A stretch of DNA of 64,000 nucleotides, from the NCBI RefSeq assembly GCF_032854445.1, contig NC_088301.1, positions 52,995,187 to 53,059,186 on the forward strand, written 5' to 3'. The notes beneath the pieces were generated by a model, which saw nothing but the letters and a program-made list of their open reading frames with translations, was not told the DNA's origin and made no database searches. Shown here piece by piece: positions 37,159 through 48,800 of the stretch. Every line of letters begins with the position of its first letter. Within the stretch, counting starts at the first letter, position 1. This DNA comes from Liolophura sinensis. Taxonomy: Eukaryota; Mollusca; Polyplacophora; Chitonida; Chitonidae. A program made the position numbers and the translations under genes.

Positions 37159-37770
37159 TGCTCGTGGTCATCACATGACAAGATGCTGGGTCCCTCGTGG
37201 TAATCACATGACAAGATGCTGGTTTCCTCATGGTAATCATATGACAAGACGCTGGGATCCTTGAGGTAGTCACATGACAAGATGGGATTCTCATGGCAGT
37301 CACATGACAGTATGCTGGGTTTCTCATGGTAATCACATGACCAGATGCTGGGTTCCTCGTGGTAATCACATGACAAGATGTTGGGTTTGTCGTGGTAGTC
37401 ACATGACAAGATGCTGGCATCCTCATGATAGTCACATGACACGCTGCTGGGATCCTCATGGTAGTCACGTGACAATATGCTGGCATCCTTGTGGTAGTCA
37501 CGTAAGATGCTAGCGTCCTCATGGTCCTGACATTACAAGATTTTGGGATCCTCATGGTAGCCACATGACCAGATGCTGGGATCCTTGTGGTAATCACATG
37601 ACAAGATGCTGGCATCCTCGTGGTAGTCACATGACAAGATGCTGGCATCCTCGTGGTAGTCACATGACAAGATGTTGGGATCCTCAAGGTAGTCGCATGA
37701 CAGGATGCTGGCATCCTCATAGCAGTCACGACAAGATGCTCGCATCTTCATAGCAGTCACAAGATATTAA
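37159..37770. repeat. 33-bp minisatellite, about 19 units, rich in TCACATGA E-boxes
   Basis: The unit is close to gatgctgggatcctcatgg followed by tagtcacatgacaa (33 bp), repeated from about 37171 to about 37770 with substitutions and small indels. Twelve units keep TCACATGA exactly and one has TCACGTGA. Because 33 is a multiple of three, several frames stay open and give 11-residue repeat peptides (SCHVTTTRMPA type on the minus strand); these are by-products. It lies between the convergent KDM5 and ATXN7 genes. Confidence 0.95.
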
Positions 37771-37798
37771 GATCCCCACTGAATCACATGAGATGTCA

Positions 37799-37900
37799 CA
37801 TTTGATTGGTGTTTTACGCCGTTCTCAAGAATATGTGACCTATAAAGCATTTGTGACAGTCTCCCGGATTATTGCACTGTGCTAGCATTCCAAGAACTAC
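37799..37900 (-). mobile_element. Degraded SINE remnant, minus orientation
   Basis: The tail phrase tttgattggtgttttacgccgttctcaagaatatgtgacct matches the reverse complement of the SINE 3' end. A short later piece (attgcactgtgctagcattccaagaac) resembles the region near the tRNA head. The body is deleted. It directly abuts the 33-bp minisatellite. Confidence 0.55.
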
Positions 37901-40900
37901 ACATACATTGATGTCACCCTTTACTAAAAATGGAAGTTGCTGCAAGGGAAACCTTGTTTATTTGCTTATTTCATTAATGATTACAGGCATGCTGTAGAAA
38001 CCATAGTGCATGTGGTAAACCAATTACCTTTGGCAAGTTACGGAGGAACTTCCCACAAGTGACGTCTACATATGTTCCCACCATCTTCAGCAAAGTCAGA
38101 ACTGCATGGACGCATGAGTGTCATTGGCTACTTACTTCCCTAAGGTTCCATGAACAGTGACAGCTGGGGATTGAGAAAATTCCCTGGCAAAGGCAGCGTT
38201 TGAACCTGCACTGGGCATGTCTTAGAGATAAAGCTAGTACCCTAATTCTTCTAATTTTAGGATTGATACTGATGGTGTAAAAGCACAAACAATTCTCCTT
38301 CCTGTATTTTGGAAAAGAAAAGATATGTTTATGTTGTTCATTAGATGGACGAACTATGTGAGAAAAGAGAAACTGTGTTCATGTTACAATTATATGCATA
38401 CTGGCTAAAAATCACAGACCAAAAGTCCCAAAAAATTAGAAGAATTAGGACATAAGTATGAAAAATCTGCTAATACACCCTAGACAGAATTTTACCCCCA
38501 CTGTGACCATTCTGTCTGGGATGTAAGCAGGCCAACATAGGACAGAGAGATAAAGGTGAAGTGTGAAGCCAACAAATTGAAAATGGCTTTTATCCTGGAA
38601 CATAAACTGCCAGCATCACAAGTCAAAATGAAATCTACCTCTTTAGGTGCTGGCATCATCATGTTTTATATGACCACTGTAAAAAATGAGCAAGATATGT
38701 AACCATGGTCAACAGCCTCTTGTCCAGCAAACAGTCCAATATGTTTGCCTTCTGGTGTAACTTTTTTGTTTACCAATTCCCACGGTAACAATGGAGAATA
38801 GGCCCCAGGATCACAAATCAATCTTACACTGTCAAAATTTGAATCCTTATATTTGGTATGTTCCATTTGTTATTTTAGATGAAATTTGTTGTCCATTACC
38901 ATGCTCAGAATCTACAAAATCAAGCAATATTTTGATGTTGTTACATTAGAAAAACAATTTGAAATTTTGACAAGGATCACTTTGTGATCCCGTGGCCAGA
39001 GATTTTGGTAACTCTCAAATGATACCCATGAATTTGTGTTCATAGACTTATACCTTCAAAGTTATAGTACTACACAGTAAATTTCAATGCATAATACCTT
39101 CAAAGTTATAGTACTACACAGTAAATTTCAATGCATAAATACATTTATCATAAATGCGAGATTGTGCGATCAACAGAGGGTACCCCGGGAACTAAATTGT
39201 TGCTTGTTTCTCAGTAACTCAACATTATGGTTTACTGTTGAGTCTAGATTGTTAAACTTTGAAGATAATGGGCATGGCATGTTGATATTTAAAATAAAAT
39301 ATGGTTTACTTTTAATATTAGTACATGTACAGTGGTGTACATCAGCAGATGGAGCATCATATCAACACAGGGTATATTTGGTAGTTACCAAGACAACCGA
39401 AATAGCTATGCAGTACTGAGTTTGCTAAATCAGCTGGTCGATATGGAGACCAGTGCATTGATGAACACAACATCCAATACAATACACTTAAGTTTGTTTG
39501 CCTTATGTGGGCAATAACCTTTTAAGTGTCCTTGTTGGCAGTTTAAAATTAGCTAGTTGGATAAAGGCTAGAGATATGTTTTGATAGTGATGTTAAATGT
39601 AAATTTGATTTAGCTGGTCACACAAAGATTAGAGATAGTGAATCTTTGACAGTGATGTTAAATGTTTAGCTAATTGATTTGCCAAAATTGTTTTGATTTT
39701 CACGTGGATGACTGGTTTCGTTGAATTTTATTGCTCTTAATCATATAAGAGTTGGGACACTGTCCTGGACTAAAATTAGAATAAGAATTTATTAATTTTT
39801 TAAGGGTCTCACCTAGCAAAATTATGTCACAGTTTTAAAGAATTTTGATGAACCGGTTTGACTTAAACTACCATTATAAAGAGTATAGCACAACTCGACA
39901 AAAACAAATATTTCGAAGTTTGGATGTAACTTATTTGATCTAAAATTTAGTCCACCAAAGTGCATTTTTATAGGCCAATAAATGTCACAAAAATATTATT
40001 TTTGGTGCCATATGTGATAAGATGATGTTACTATGGTATAATCTTATCAACCAAACAAATCTTAAAGTACCTATCCGTATTCAAAAGAACACTTACAATC
40101 AGGAAAAATGAGCAAGACGAAATTTATGGTTGTCCAGGGTAATTTTTCTGATGCAATATTCAAATGTTCTCAAATCAGGTGGGCCTACATCAGACAAGGA
40201 GTAAACTTTCGTGGCAACAAAAATGAGGTTTCAGCAATGTTTCTGGCAAACTGTTACCTTGGGTGACAAAAGGGGCTTACACTGCCAAGATGTGGGACCA
40301 TCAATACTTACTTCATACGGTTCAATTTTTTAGTCCTGAACTCAAAGATAGGTTAGAATTTAAAATTAGGTGTAACCTGTGGTAAAGGGTCCTAAATCCA
40401 CTGTAAGTACATGATGCCCACTAAGAGCCTGTATTGGTCTCTAGTCACAAGTCACTTATCAGGATGAAAATTTGGTCTTCTATCTAATGTCCTTTAATTT
40501 CATTCAATTAATTTGTGTTTAACAAATACCATTTTAGTGATGTCAGATTGTTTTTTCCCCAACTTATCTTGCTCATTAAAGATGGAACAAATTTATAGTA
40601 GAAACATACATTATAACATTGTTGATGCTGTAAATTTATGATGTAACAATGGCTTGACGTCCTGTTTCACACTAGCACGACCTAAAGGAATTAAAACACT
40701 CTGCCTTCCCCTTGGCCATGCATAAGCATTGTTCATGAGCATCAAGGCTCTGTGAAGAGTAGAGGTGATAATGGATGGATCCAACACGTCAGATGTCCCA
40801 CCACCCACATCCGATGTCCCACCACCCCTTCTCATGACGTTACTTTTCATTCCATTCCCAGTGAAAGCAATTGTGACGTCATGATGTCACAGAAAGATGG

Positions 40901-42886
40901 AATATTTGTAAACAATGAGTGGGACATCTGGTTGACCTATTTGCAACAATACTGTTTATGATTGGTCAATTATGCTGTTCTTGATTAACAGTTCGGAAAG
41001 GTCTATACCAATTAGAGACGATTGATGGTGGAATCTTTGGTAAATTGGTACAGGTAGTTCTGAGGAGTTAAGACAACCATCATGTTTGGCCAAAACGAAA
41101 TTTGAGATGAAATAAAGAGGGTCGTATATGATTTGGATGAGAAAACGTAATGGCTTACATCTCTATATATGTAGGTAAGTATTATGTATCGTAATGTAGC
41201 CGTAATCCTACATGTAAATAGTCACAAGAACAATCATCTCACAAATGTCCTATCCTATCCAGGAGGCTATCACAACCAGAACCCATCCTTACTCTGATAG
41301 ATCATCCTCTGGTACCAGATACTCTCTGAAGTTTTGATTATGAACTTCAAAATTTGGAGGTAATGCCATGCGCTCCACAGTGTACAAAAGTGGCCATTAA
41401 AATTTGTGGTCACTGGAGCAATTTACTGAAAACTTCTTTTGCCTCATCCCTTAAAAGTAGCCATATATTTCAGTTTGTATGAATAGCTACCAGTTGTAGA
41501 GATCTTAAACCGCTCCACACCACCTTATTACAACATATGCTCATGGTTGCCAGAAGACACTGCATGGCACAACGCTATGGATTCTTCATGTCCAAACAGG
41601 AGCAGATGCTATGAAACAAGGTAGTGTGTACTGCAAGAACCAAACAGCCTGCTATAATACATGTAATGATAAACAAACTGTTGACACAAAAATCATGCAA
41701 GATCTTAGTGTCTGACTATTTATTCAGTGCATTTACTTGTATAAACAGTAAGTGAATCCATTAAAACTTCACATGCAACCATAACAAAGTGACACATACT
41801 ACAAAGTTACCAGCAACTGGCGCCAATTTATGATCTAGAAACTTGTTTGAAAGTTAAATAATTAACACCTGGAGACTTGTTGAACTAACATAAAAAATGT
41901 TTATTTTGTTAGTGACCTGATCATAAGTATAGACTTTCCAAGGGCATGATCTCACCGAAACGAATCCGTATAAAAAATCATTTTATAATACATGGTGTAC
42001 AAACGAGAAACCCAGCAGTGGTTGGCTAATTCTACCATGTTAACCACGGGTATATTGAAAATTTTACAGTCAAGCCACAAAACGGAAGTGCATATGTCAA
42101 GTGTGATCCCTGATAGCTTGGCTGACACTGAGTGTATAAAAACAACTTAAAATGTGCAGTTGTGAGGAGGGCTGGGCGCAGGTGTCAAGGGGTAGTCACA
42201 GACTCCCACAACAAGACAGAAAGTTGTTCCATCACAACACGTCATGGTACTGCATTGACTACAGTAAATAAAACATTAAAGAGAGACAAACACAGAGAAA
42301 TAACAAATAATGGGACACACAAATAACTTCTCCAATGTTGGTATTAAAATTCCATCACATTTACATTTCACAATAAAACCATAGTGGAAATACCTCACAG
42401 TTTATAAATAATGCAAAAAAGTTTTAATTAAGATATGATGTATCTTCAATAACATATAAAATCATAATTTGATTTTTTATAATTAAGACTTTCCTTTTTT
42501 GGAATAAATACTGTAGAGTTATTTCCCTTTGCAAATATCATTAACTCTCCATCATGCAAAGACTATGATTGGAGCATACATGTACATACATGTATTGAGC
42601 CATCAGCTCAAACAACTATCACTCTTTTTCCCTCCACATCGTAGCTGTGTATCAAAAAAGGCATTGTATGTAAATGTCATTCACACTATATACACGTATC
42701 CAGTCAATACAAGTTTCACTTGTAAAAAAGGAAGGTTCTGTGCATTAAACTGCCAGAATAGTCAAGTTTCCATACATACTTTATATATATGTACACTTAT
42801 CACTTTTGTGTCAGCAGCCACAATAACAAGAACGTAACAAGACATAAGGCTAAGAAATGCCATGGAGATTATGGCGGAGCAGACTG
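37901..42886. other. Intergenic sequence and probable ATXN7 3' UTR
   Basis: No supported coding region. The part near 42886 is the 3' UTR of ATXN7. Minus-strand AATAAA signals (TTTATT on plus) occur at 41900-41905 and near 41716. A full CRE palindrome (TGACGTCA) lies at 40874-40881 beside an imperfect copy (tgatgtca). A short direct repeat (gatgtcccaccaccc) is near 40793-40826. Confidence 0.5.
39051..39138. repeat. Perfect 44-bp tandem duplication
   Basis: Unit one (39051-39094) and unit two (39095-39138) are identical over 44 bp (beginning taccttcaaagttatagtac). This is a recent duplication in non-coding DNA, or an assembly artefact. Confidence 0.95.
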
Positions 42887-44357
42887 TCATGAGATCACAT
42901 TGGGGTGTGAGGTGGAGGCCTGCTGGAGCTGAAGCTCTCCTTTGGACATACTCTCTGACGTCACATGAAACAGAGTTGCCGTTGGTTGCTGCTGACCGCT
43001 TAACCCATGGCTGACCGAAGAGGACACTGTAAATGGCATGGTGAGTGGGTAGGTTTTAATTCCTGACGGTTTCAGGGGCAGTGACCCGAGGCCTGACACA
43101 GCCTGACTGTTAGTCACACAGAAGTTATGTAAGCTGTTGGCATGGTTGGGCTGGAGCACACCACCCTGCTGGCTGCCACCTAATGTTACAGCTGCAGAGA
43201 GTGATGGTGGATGACTGCCAGATCGGTGAGAACTGTTGGACTTGTGGGATTTATGACTTCCTGAATTGCTGTGACTTTTGCCTGCAAAAAATCAAACACA
43301 ATCACAGTAAAAATAAGTCAAAGTAGATCAACTATAAATATAAACTCTTCACTTTATAGAAATATGTACACCATAAAGTACCACAAAACTGAAATCTAGT
43401 GGGAGATACAGCTGTACCACTAATTCCACTACACAGACCAATGACATTCACTTTTCATTTCAGGTCTAACATGGATATGGCATATACAGTATGACATTTT
43501 ATGTGCACAAGTGTTTATTGTTACACCTAATGGACAACATTCTTGGTCTCGGAAATCAAAGCGACGTCCCACTCACATTCACAAGGAAATAGTAAAACAT
43601 CGCATGAATTTATTCTACCATAGTTATCTCATATTGTCTGCTGCTTACCTGTATGTGTTAAAATCAAAATGCTGGGTTGGACAGCATGTGCTGTCCAAAC
43701 AATATGGTTGAGTGATGATAACATCTGTGAGAAACAAAACTTGTTGATTGTTCCACTTTTTTTACAGCAAAATAATAAAAAATATGGAGCCACGTAGTTG
43801 CTACACACTGAGAGTAAAAGGGAGCGAGTAAGTACAAGAGCTCACCTATAAAAGTAAAGTGTGTGGAGTGACTTGGGGAGGATTCATGAGCGGAGAAGTT
43901 GGGACTAGGGCTGGGAGTGCTGGTCCTGCTGGTAGGAGGGCTGGCTGTTTTTTGGCCCGCTGTCATGTGATTCAACGCTGCGAACGCCTTCAGACTGACT
44001 GGCGGCGGAGATATCACACCATTGGGGATCGGGGAAGCTGCTGACACCTGAGGGCTGACTGAACCCTGCAAATACAATGCAACATGAGTTACACATGAAC
44101 ATCATGTACAGACCATTAAAACATTCAATGGCATCAACATATTATCTACACTGATAAAACAAAACTTTTGGGGGTGTGGGTATATGATGCCCAAAACATG
44201 GCCAGTCAAACTAAATCAAGCTACTGTCTATGTAAAAGAAAACATCCACTTACATTGCATACAATCAAGCCTGGAAAATCTGGGCAATGATGTCTTTTTA
44301 ACACCCAGATGTACAAAACTATGGGATTAGTGTATATGGAATGCTGCCAAGTCTATA

Positions 44358-44407
<50 letters not shown>

Positions 44408-45823
44408 AAAAGATCTACATGTGTGTGTATTATATATATACATATATATTACAACACTGATCAATAACAGTAGGGCCATATCCAACAAAAAACTTTAAGG
44501 TTTTCTCCCAAACTTTAAAGGTGAAGTCTGTGATTGAAACAAATTAGGATGAATACCAAACTTTTATTTGTAAACCATCTTCTTTTTGTTCAATTTTGTC
44601 ACTAGTTTCAATGCTGCCTGATTAGGGCCCGCAACACTTTGGAGGCCCCCACCTTTTCCAGAACTAAAATGGTTCTAGACATAGCTTCCTTCCTGTATAA
44701 TCTACAATATCATGATCTTACTCCACGCACATACTGTGATGATCTTTATTTTAATTATTTGAAACTGAAGTTACAGATAATAATCATTTGTAACAAATTT
44801 GAAGACCATGTTCAACTACACGTACAATAAAATAAATCGACTGCTAAAGCCTTACTGTTCTATGCAAGCTAAATCATAAAGCGTCCCCTTTCCCTTCCCC
44901 CAAAAAAGTAAACACAAAAAGAATCTAGTTAATGACTCAAGCTTACTGATCTGAAAAATGGACTAGCAGAAGCCGACGGACTTGCTTGAGGTGGGGACAT
45001 GGCAGAGTTGGCAATAGGCACCACAGAACTGGTTTGGAACGGTGACATGGATAGGACAGACTTGTCCAAAATAATGGCCTTCTGGGCAATGTTGGCCACA
45101 ACATTATTAGAAATTGAACACAACCCTTCGACATTGCTTGCAACTTGTCTGCTACTGTTCTGTTTGGGATTTCCACCACCACTGCGGTTTTTTTTGGAGC
45201 CCCCTCCTTTCTCGTCCTGAGCAACACCCATCTCCAGCATATTCCCTGTGATGTTCACATATTGTCCATTCACCACACTCTGTTCCATGTTTGTCACTAG
45301 CAAGTTGATGCCACCGCCATCCTTGATAATGTTATTTTTGGTTACCTGGCCTGCTTTACTCGCTGCACTGATTCTTCCTATATTACTGCTCAGGTTTACA
45401 TTTGGTACACACGCTGCTATAATGGGGCTGGGGTTGGGGGTGGCCAGGGACAGTCCACCTATCATAGCGTTCTGTAAAGACACACTCGTAACACTGGATG
45501 AAGCAGATCCAGGTGAGCTGGTCCCGCTGCTGCTACGCTTCCTCTTGATCCCTGTGCCGCTCCCTGTAGGGGACGGGTTGTTGTTAGAGGCACCGGATTG
45601 ACTAAGACGAGGACTTGTGTTGTCCCCCTTTGTTTTAGAAGTTCGACTATTTGGTGGTTTACTTTTGGGCTTGTTAACAGCTGCTTTGTGCACAGAGTTC
45701 ATCATGGCATTATGGCTGGCCAAGTTGCTGGCATTCATATCAACGACGTTGAACTCGTAAGGGTCCATGGAATTTGTTGACAGCTGAGGTTCTTTGGGTA
45801 ATTTGGATTCCACACATAATTTC
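42887..45823 (-). CDS. ATXN7: ATXN7 exons: Ser/Asn/Pro-rich C-terminal half and stop
   Basis: Exons 45823-44947, 44065-43846 and 43281-42887. The product is low complexity, with a basic GIKRKRSSSGTSSPGSASSS patch that could act as a nuclear localisation signal (human ATXN7 has GKKRKNSS in the same place). Later come PTSRTSTPSPSPNFSAHESS and SHSNSGSHKSHKSNSSHRSG. The protein ends STSHPNVIS. Conservation is mainly compositional. Confidence 0.9.
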
Positions 45824-48800
45824 CTTAAAAACAAAAATCAAAGAATATATCACTCGAATATTTCAGATATTTTAATACTGTACATACAGTGTTGTGTTTA
45901 CAGACTAAAACAAATCAAGAAACATCAAAATGGAACTGGAACAGTTACATAGGAAAGGCCATGAAATGACACCCAAACGTAACTTCCAAAACAGTTCATT
46001 ACAAATGAAGTTCATTCCTGCAGCCAGAAGGCTAAAACTTTGAAACCACTAGTACACAGAATACAGACAATCTTTGGCCAAGTATATGGAACTTACTTGT
46101 GTGGGGGTGGATGTAAATGTTTTTCTAATGCACTGAGGAATGCTGTTCGTAAATAGTCTGTCTTCCTGCTAAACAGATACCACCCTCCTGAACTACACCG
46201 GCCACCAAAGGTACATGTCTGGAGAAAAAAAAAACAAGAAATCAGTTTATAGAACATGCTTATTAGACCTTTTAAGCCACTCACTAACAGTTGACCAAAA
46301 TCTAACCAGGCCTTTATTTTCGTAATTCTTTACCAAAATCTAAATGGATTCCCTTAGGTTTGCTTTGCAAAAATCCACCACAATCCAGGTCAAATCTAGT
46401 ACCACAAAGAATGCAGTTACTTCAAGTTTAATACGCGTTAAATGAAATCAAACAGTTTTTGGGATTCCGGGTGACATAAATATCACTATACAGGGGTAGA
46501 AATAAGCTCCACAAATCAAAAGGCCAGCAAGTCCAGTTGACTTGGAAATCAATTGGCCCTTCTCCAGTTTTTTAAGGCCCTTCGTGATAAAGCACCACGC
46601 CAATTAAGTTTTAATATTGTAGGTTGATCAGATAAATATAGTTTACTATCTTTGTTCAAAGAATTACATGATTACTGGTTACTGATGACATGAAAAAAAG
46701 GTTTTTTTAAGAAGTTCAGGTACTAGAGGTTTGTAACCAAGAAATCAGCTTTTAACTTTAAATGTTGGGTAAGATGTTGGGGGGCCAGCAATTCTCGCAT
46801 CTTCACTATTAGTAAAATATAAACTATCCTTAGACCAAAGCTTTCAGCAGCCGAAGTCAGCTGTAGCTGATTGAGTTCCTGACATTTGTAATGGATTTGC
46901 TACATTGCTGTGACATTTGACAGTAGCATGCTACAGTGAAGGTGCGCTCAAATTTACAAACTAACTGTTTCATTCATGTTCATTTCATTGCAATCTTTTC
47001 ATTAGTTTTGGATATGTTTTGGTTTTAATCTTCCTCTGTAACCACTTTCACTGCCGTAGTTGTCAAACGGCCATTATGTTGTTGATGGCATTTCCAACAA
47101 TTTGTTACAAGTTCACTCATTGGTCCACAGCAGAGATACAGCCAATTCACTAGAAACCAGCACGTGTTGTTATCTACTTCTCTTTCACTTTTTCCGGCAT
47201 ACCGAAGACTTATCAAACTGAAGACCAATGAACTCCCACTTTGTCTATCCACCACACCCTAATTCACCAGAGTTTGTGCACACATTTAAAGGCCCTTTTT
47301 TTCCCTCCCTGCTGTTAAAATTTATCTTGGCCTGCCAGACAACCTTGTCAGCACAGCAAAGATTTCAGCGGTTATTTTGACCACTGCTGTATTTCATTAT
47401 TTATCAATTAGTTTATGCTAAAGTATTTGCTTGCAAATGTAGGATGATATGAACAGTTAGGTGATTCATTTCAAAATTAGTTCACTGTTTACTTTGATCT
47501 CGGTTCGTCAGTATAGATGTTCAAGTGTTTGTATGTTTTGAAAGTTATCATGGCAAATACACCAATGCTCATTCAAAAGAACGTGTAAGTCACACAAAAC
47601 ACGCATTATGGCGATGTTTATGGTCGTACGTCTACTTATTGAGAGGAGGCACACGTGAAAAAATAAAATTTATTTATTCATTTATTTATTTGATTAGTAT
47701 TTTATGCCGTACTCAAGAATATTTCACTTATACGACGACGGCCAGCATTTTGGTGGGAGGAAACCAGGCAGAGCCTGGGGCAACCCACGACCATCCACAG
47801 GTTGCTGGAAGACCTTCCCACGGCCGGCGAGGAAGCCAGCATGAGCTGGACTTGAATTCACAGTGACCGCATTGGTGAGAGGCTCCTGGGTTATTCTGCT
47901 GTTCTTACGCACTAACCAACTGAGCCACGGAGGTCCCCCAAAAAATAAATGCATTCTGCACTTGTACGTTTGCAAGTTGCATATGCACTGTTCTTTGCAG
48001 GCTTACAGAACAATGAATGAACTTACTGCAATGGGAATGGGATGATGGGTGATATAGGAGGTGTCTCCTCTGTCCTCCGTCTCTTCCATATCAACCTCCC
48101 CGTCACTGGAAAGACGACTGACAATATCAGGAGGGGACATGTCCTCCATGGGTGACCACGACGGGGACTGCAGTCCTGACAAACTCAACCTGGGCACAAA
48201 GAACAAGATGTTGGTAAACACAATGGACAGAAGCTTTTAATATATAGCTTCCACAAAATAATAAGGAAATGTATGAAGACCCACACAAATGGATACCTGT
48301 AAGTGAGGCACACAAATGGAAACCTGCGAATCTTTTGCAAATGAGGCACACAACATGGACATCTGTAAATGAGGCACACAATATGGAAACCTGCGAATGA
48401 GGCACACAAAAAAGAAACCATCAAATAAGGCACACAAATGGAAGCTGAGAATGAAACACACAAAATGGACATCTGTACATGAGGCACATCTGTATGAGGC
48501 ACACAAATGGAAAGCTGCGAATGAAGCACACAAAGTAATCTTGCGAATGACGTATACAAACTGGACATCTGTACATGAGGCACACAAATGAAAAGCTGCA
48601 AATGAGGCACTCAAATGGACACATGCGAATGAGGCACACAAATGGAATCATGCGAATGAAGCACACAAATGTAATCTTGCGAATGAGGCCCACAAAATGG
48701 ACATCTGCACATGAAGCACACAAATGGAATCATGCGAATGAAGCCCACAGATTTAATCTTGCGAATGAGGTACACAAAATGGACAACTGTAAACAAGGCA

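Noticed and set aside
37047-37760. Long repeat-peptide ORFs on both strands (11-residue period)
   Set aside because: They result from the 33-bp minisatellite, whose length keeps all stop-free frames open. Several overlapping frames are open at once and there are no splice sites or homology.
37159-37770. Regular repeats resembling a CRISPR array
   Set aside because: Units are contiguous 33-bp minisatellite copies without unique spacers, in an animal genome.
44999-45780. Plus-strand ORFs opposite the large ATXN7 exon
   Set aside because: Antisense shadows of a Ser/Asn-rich coding exon with no homology.
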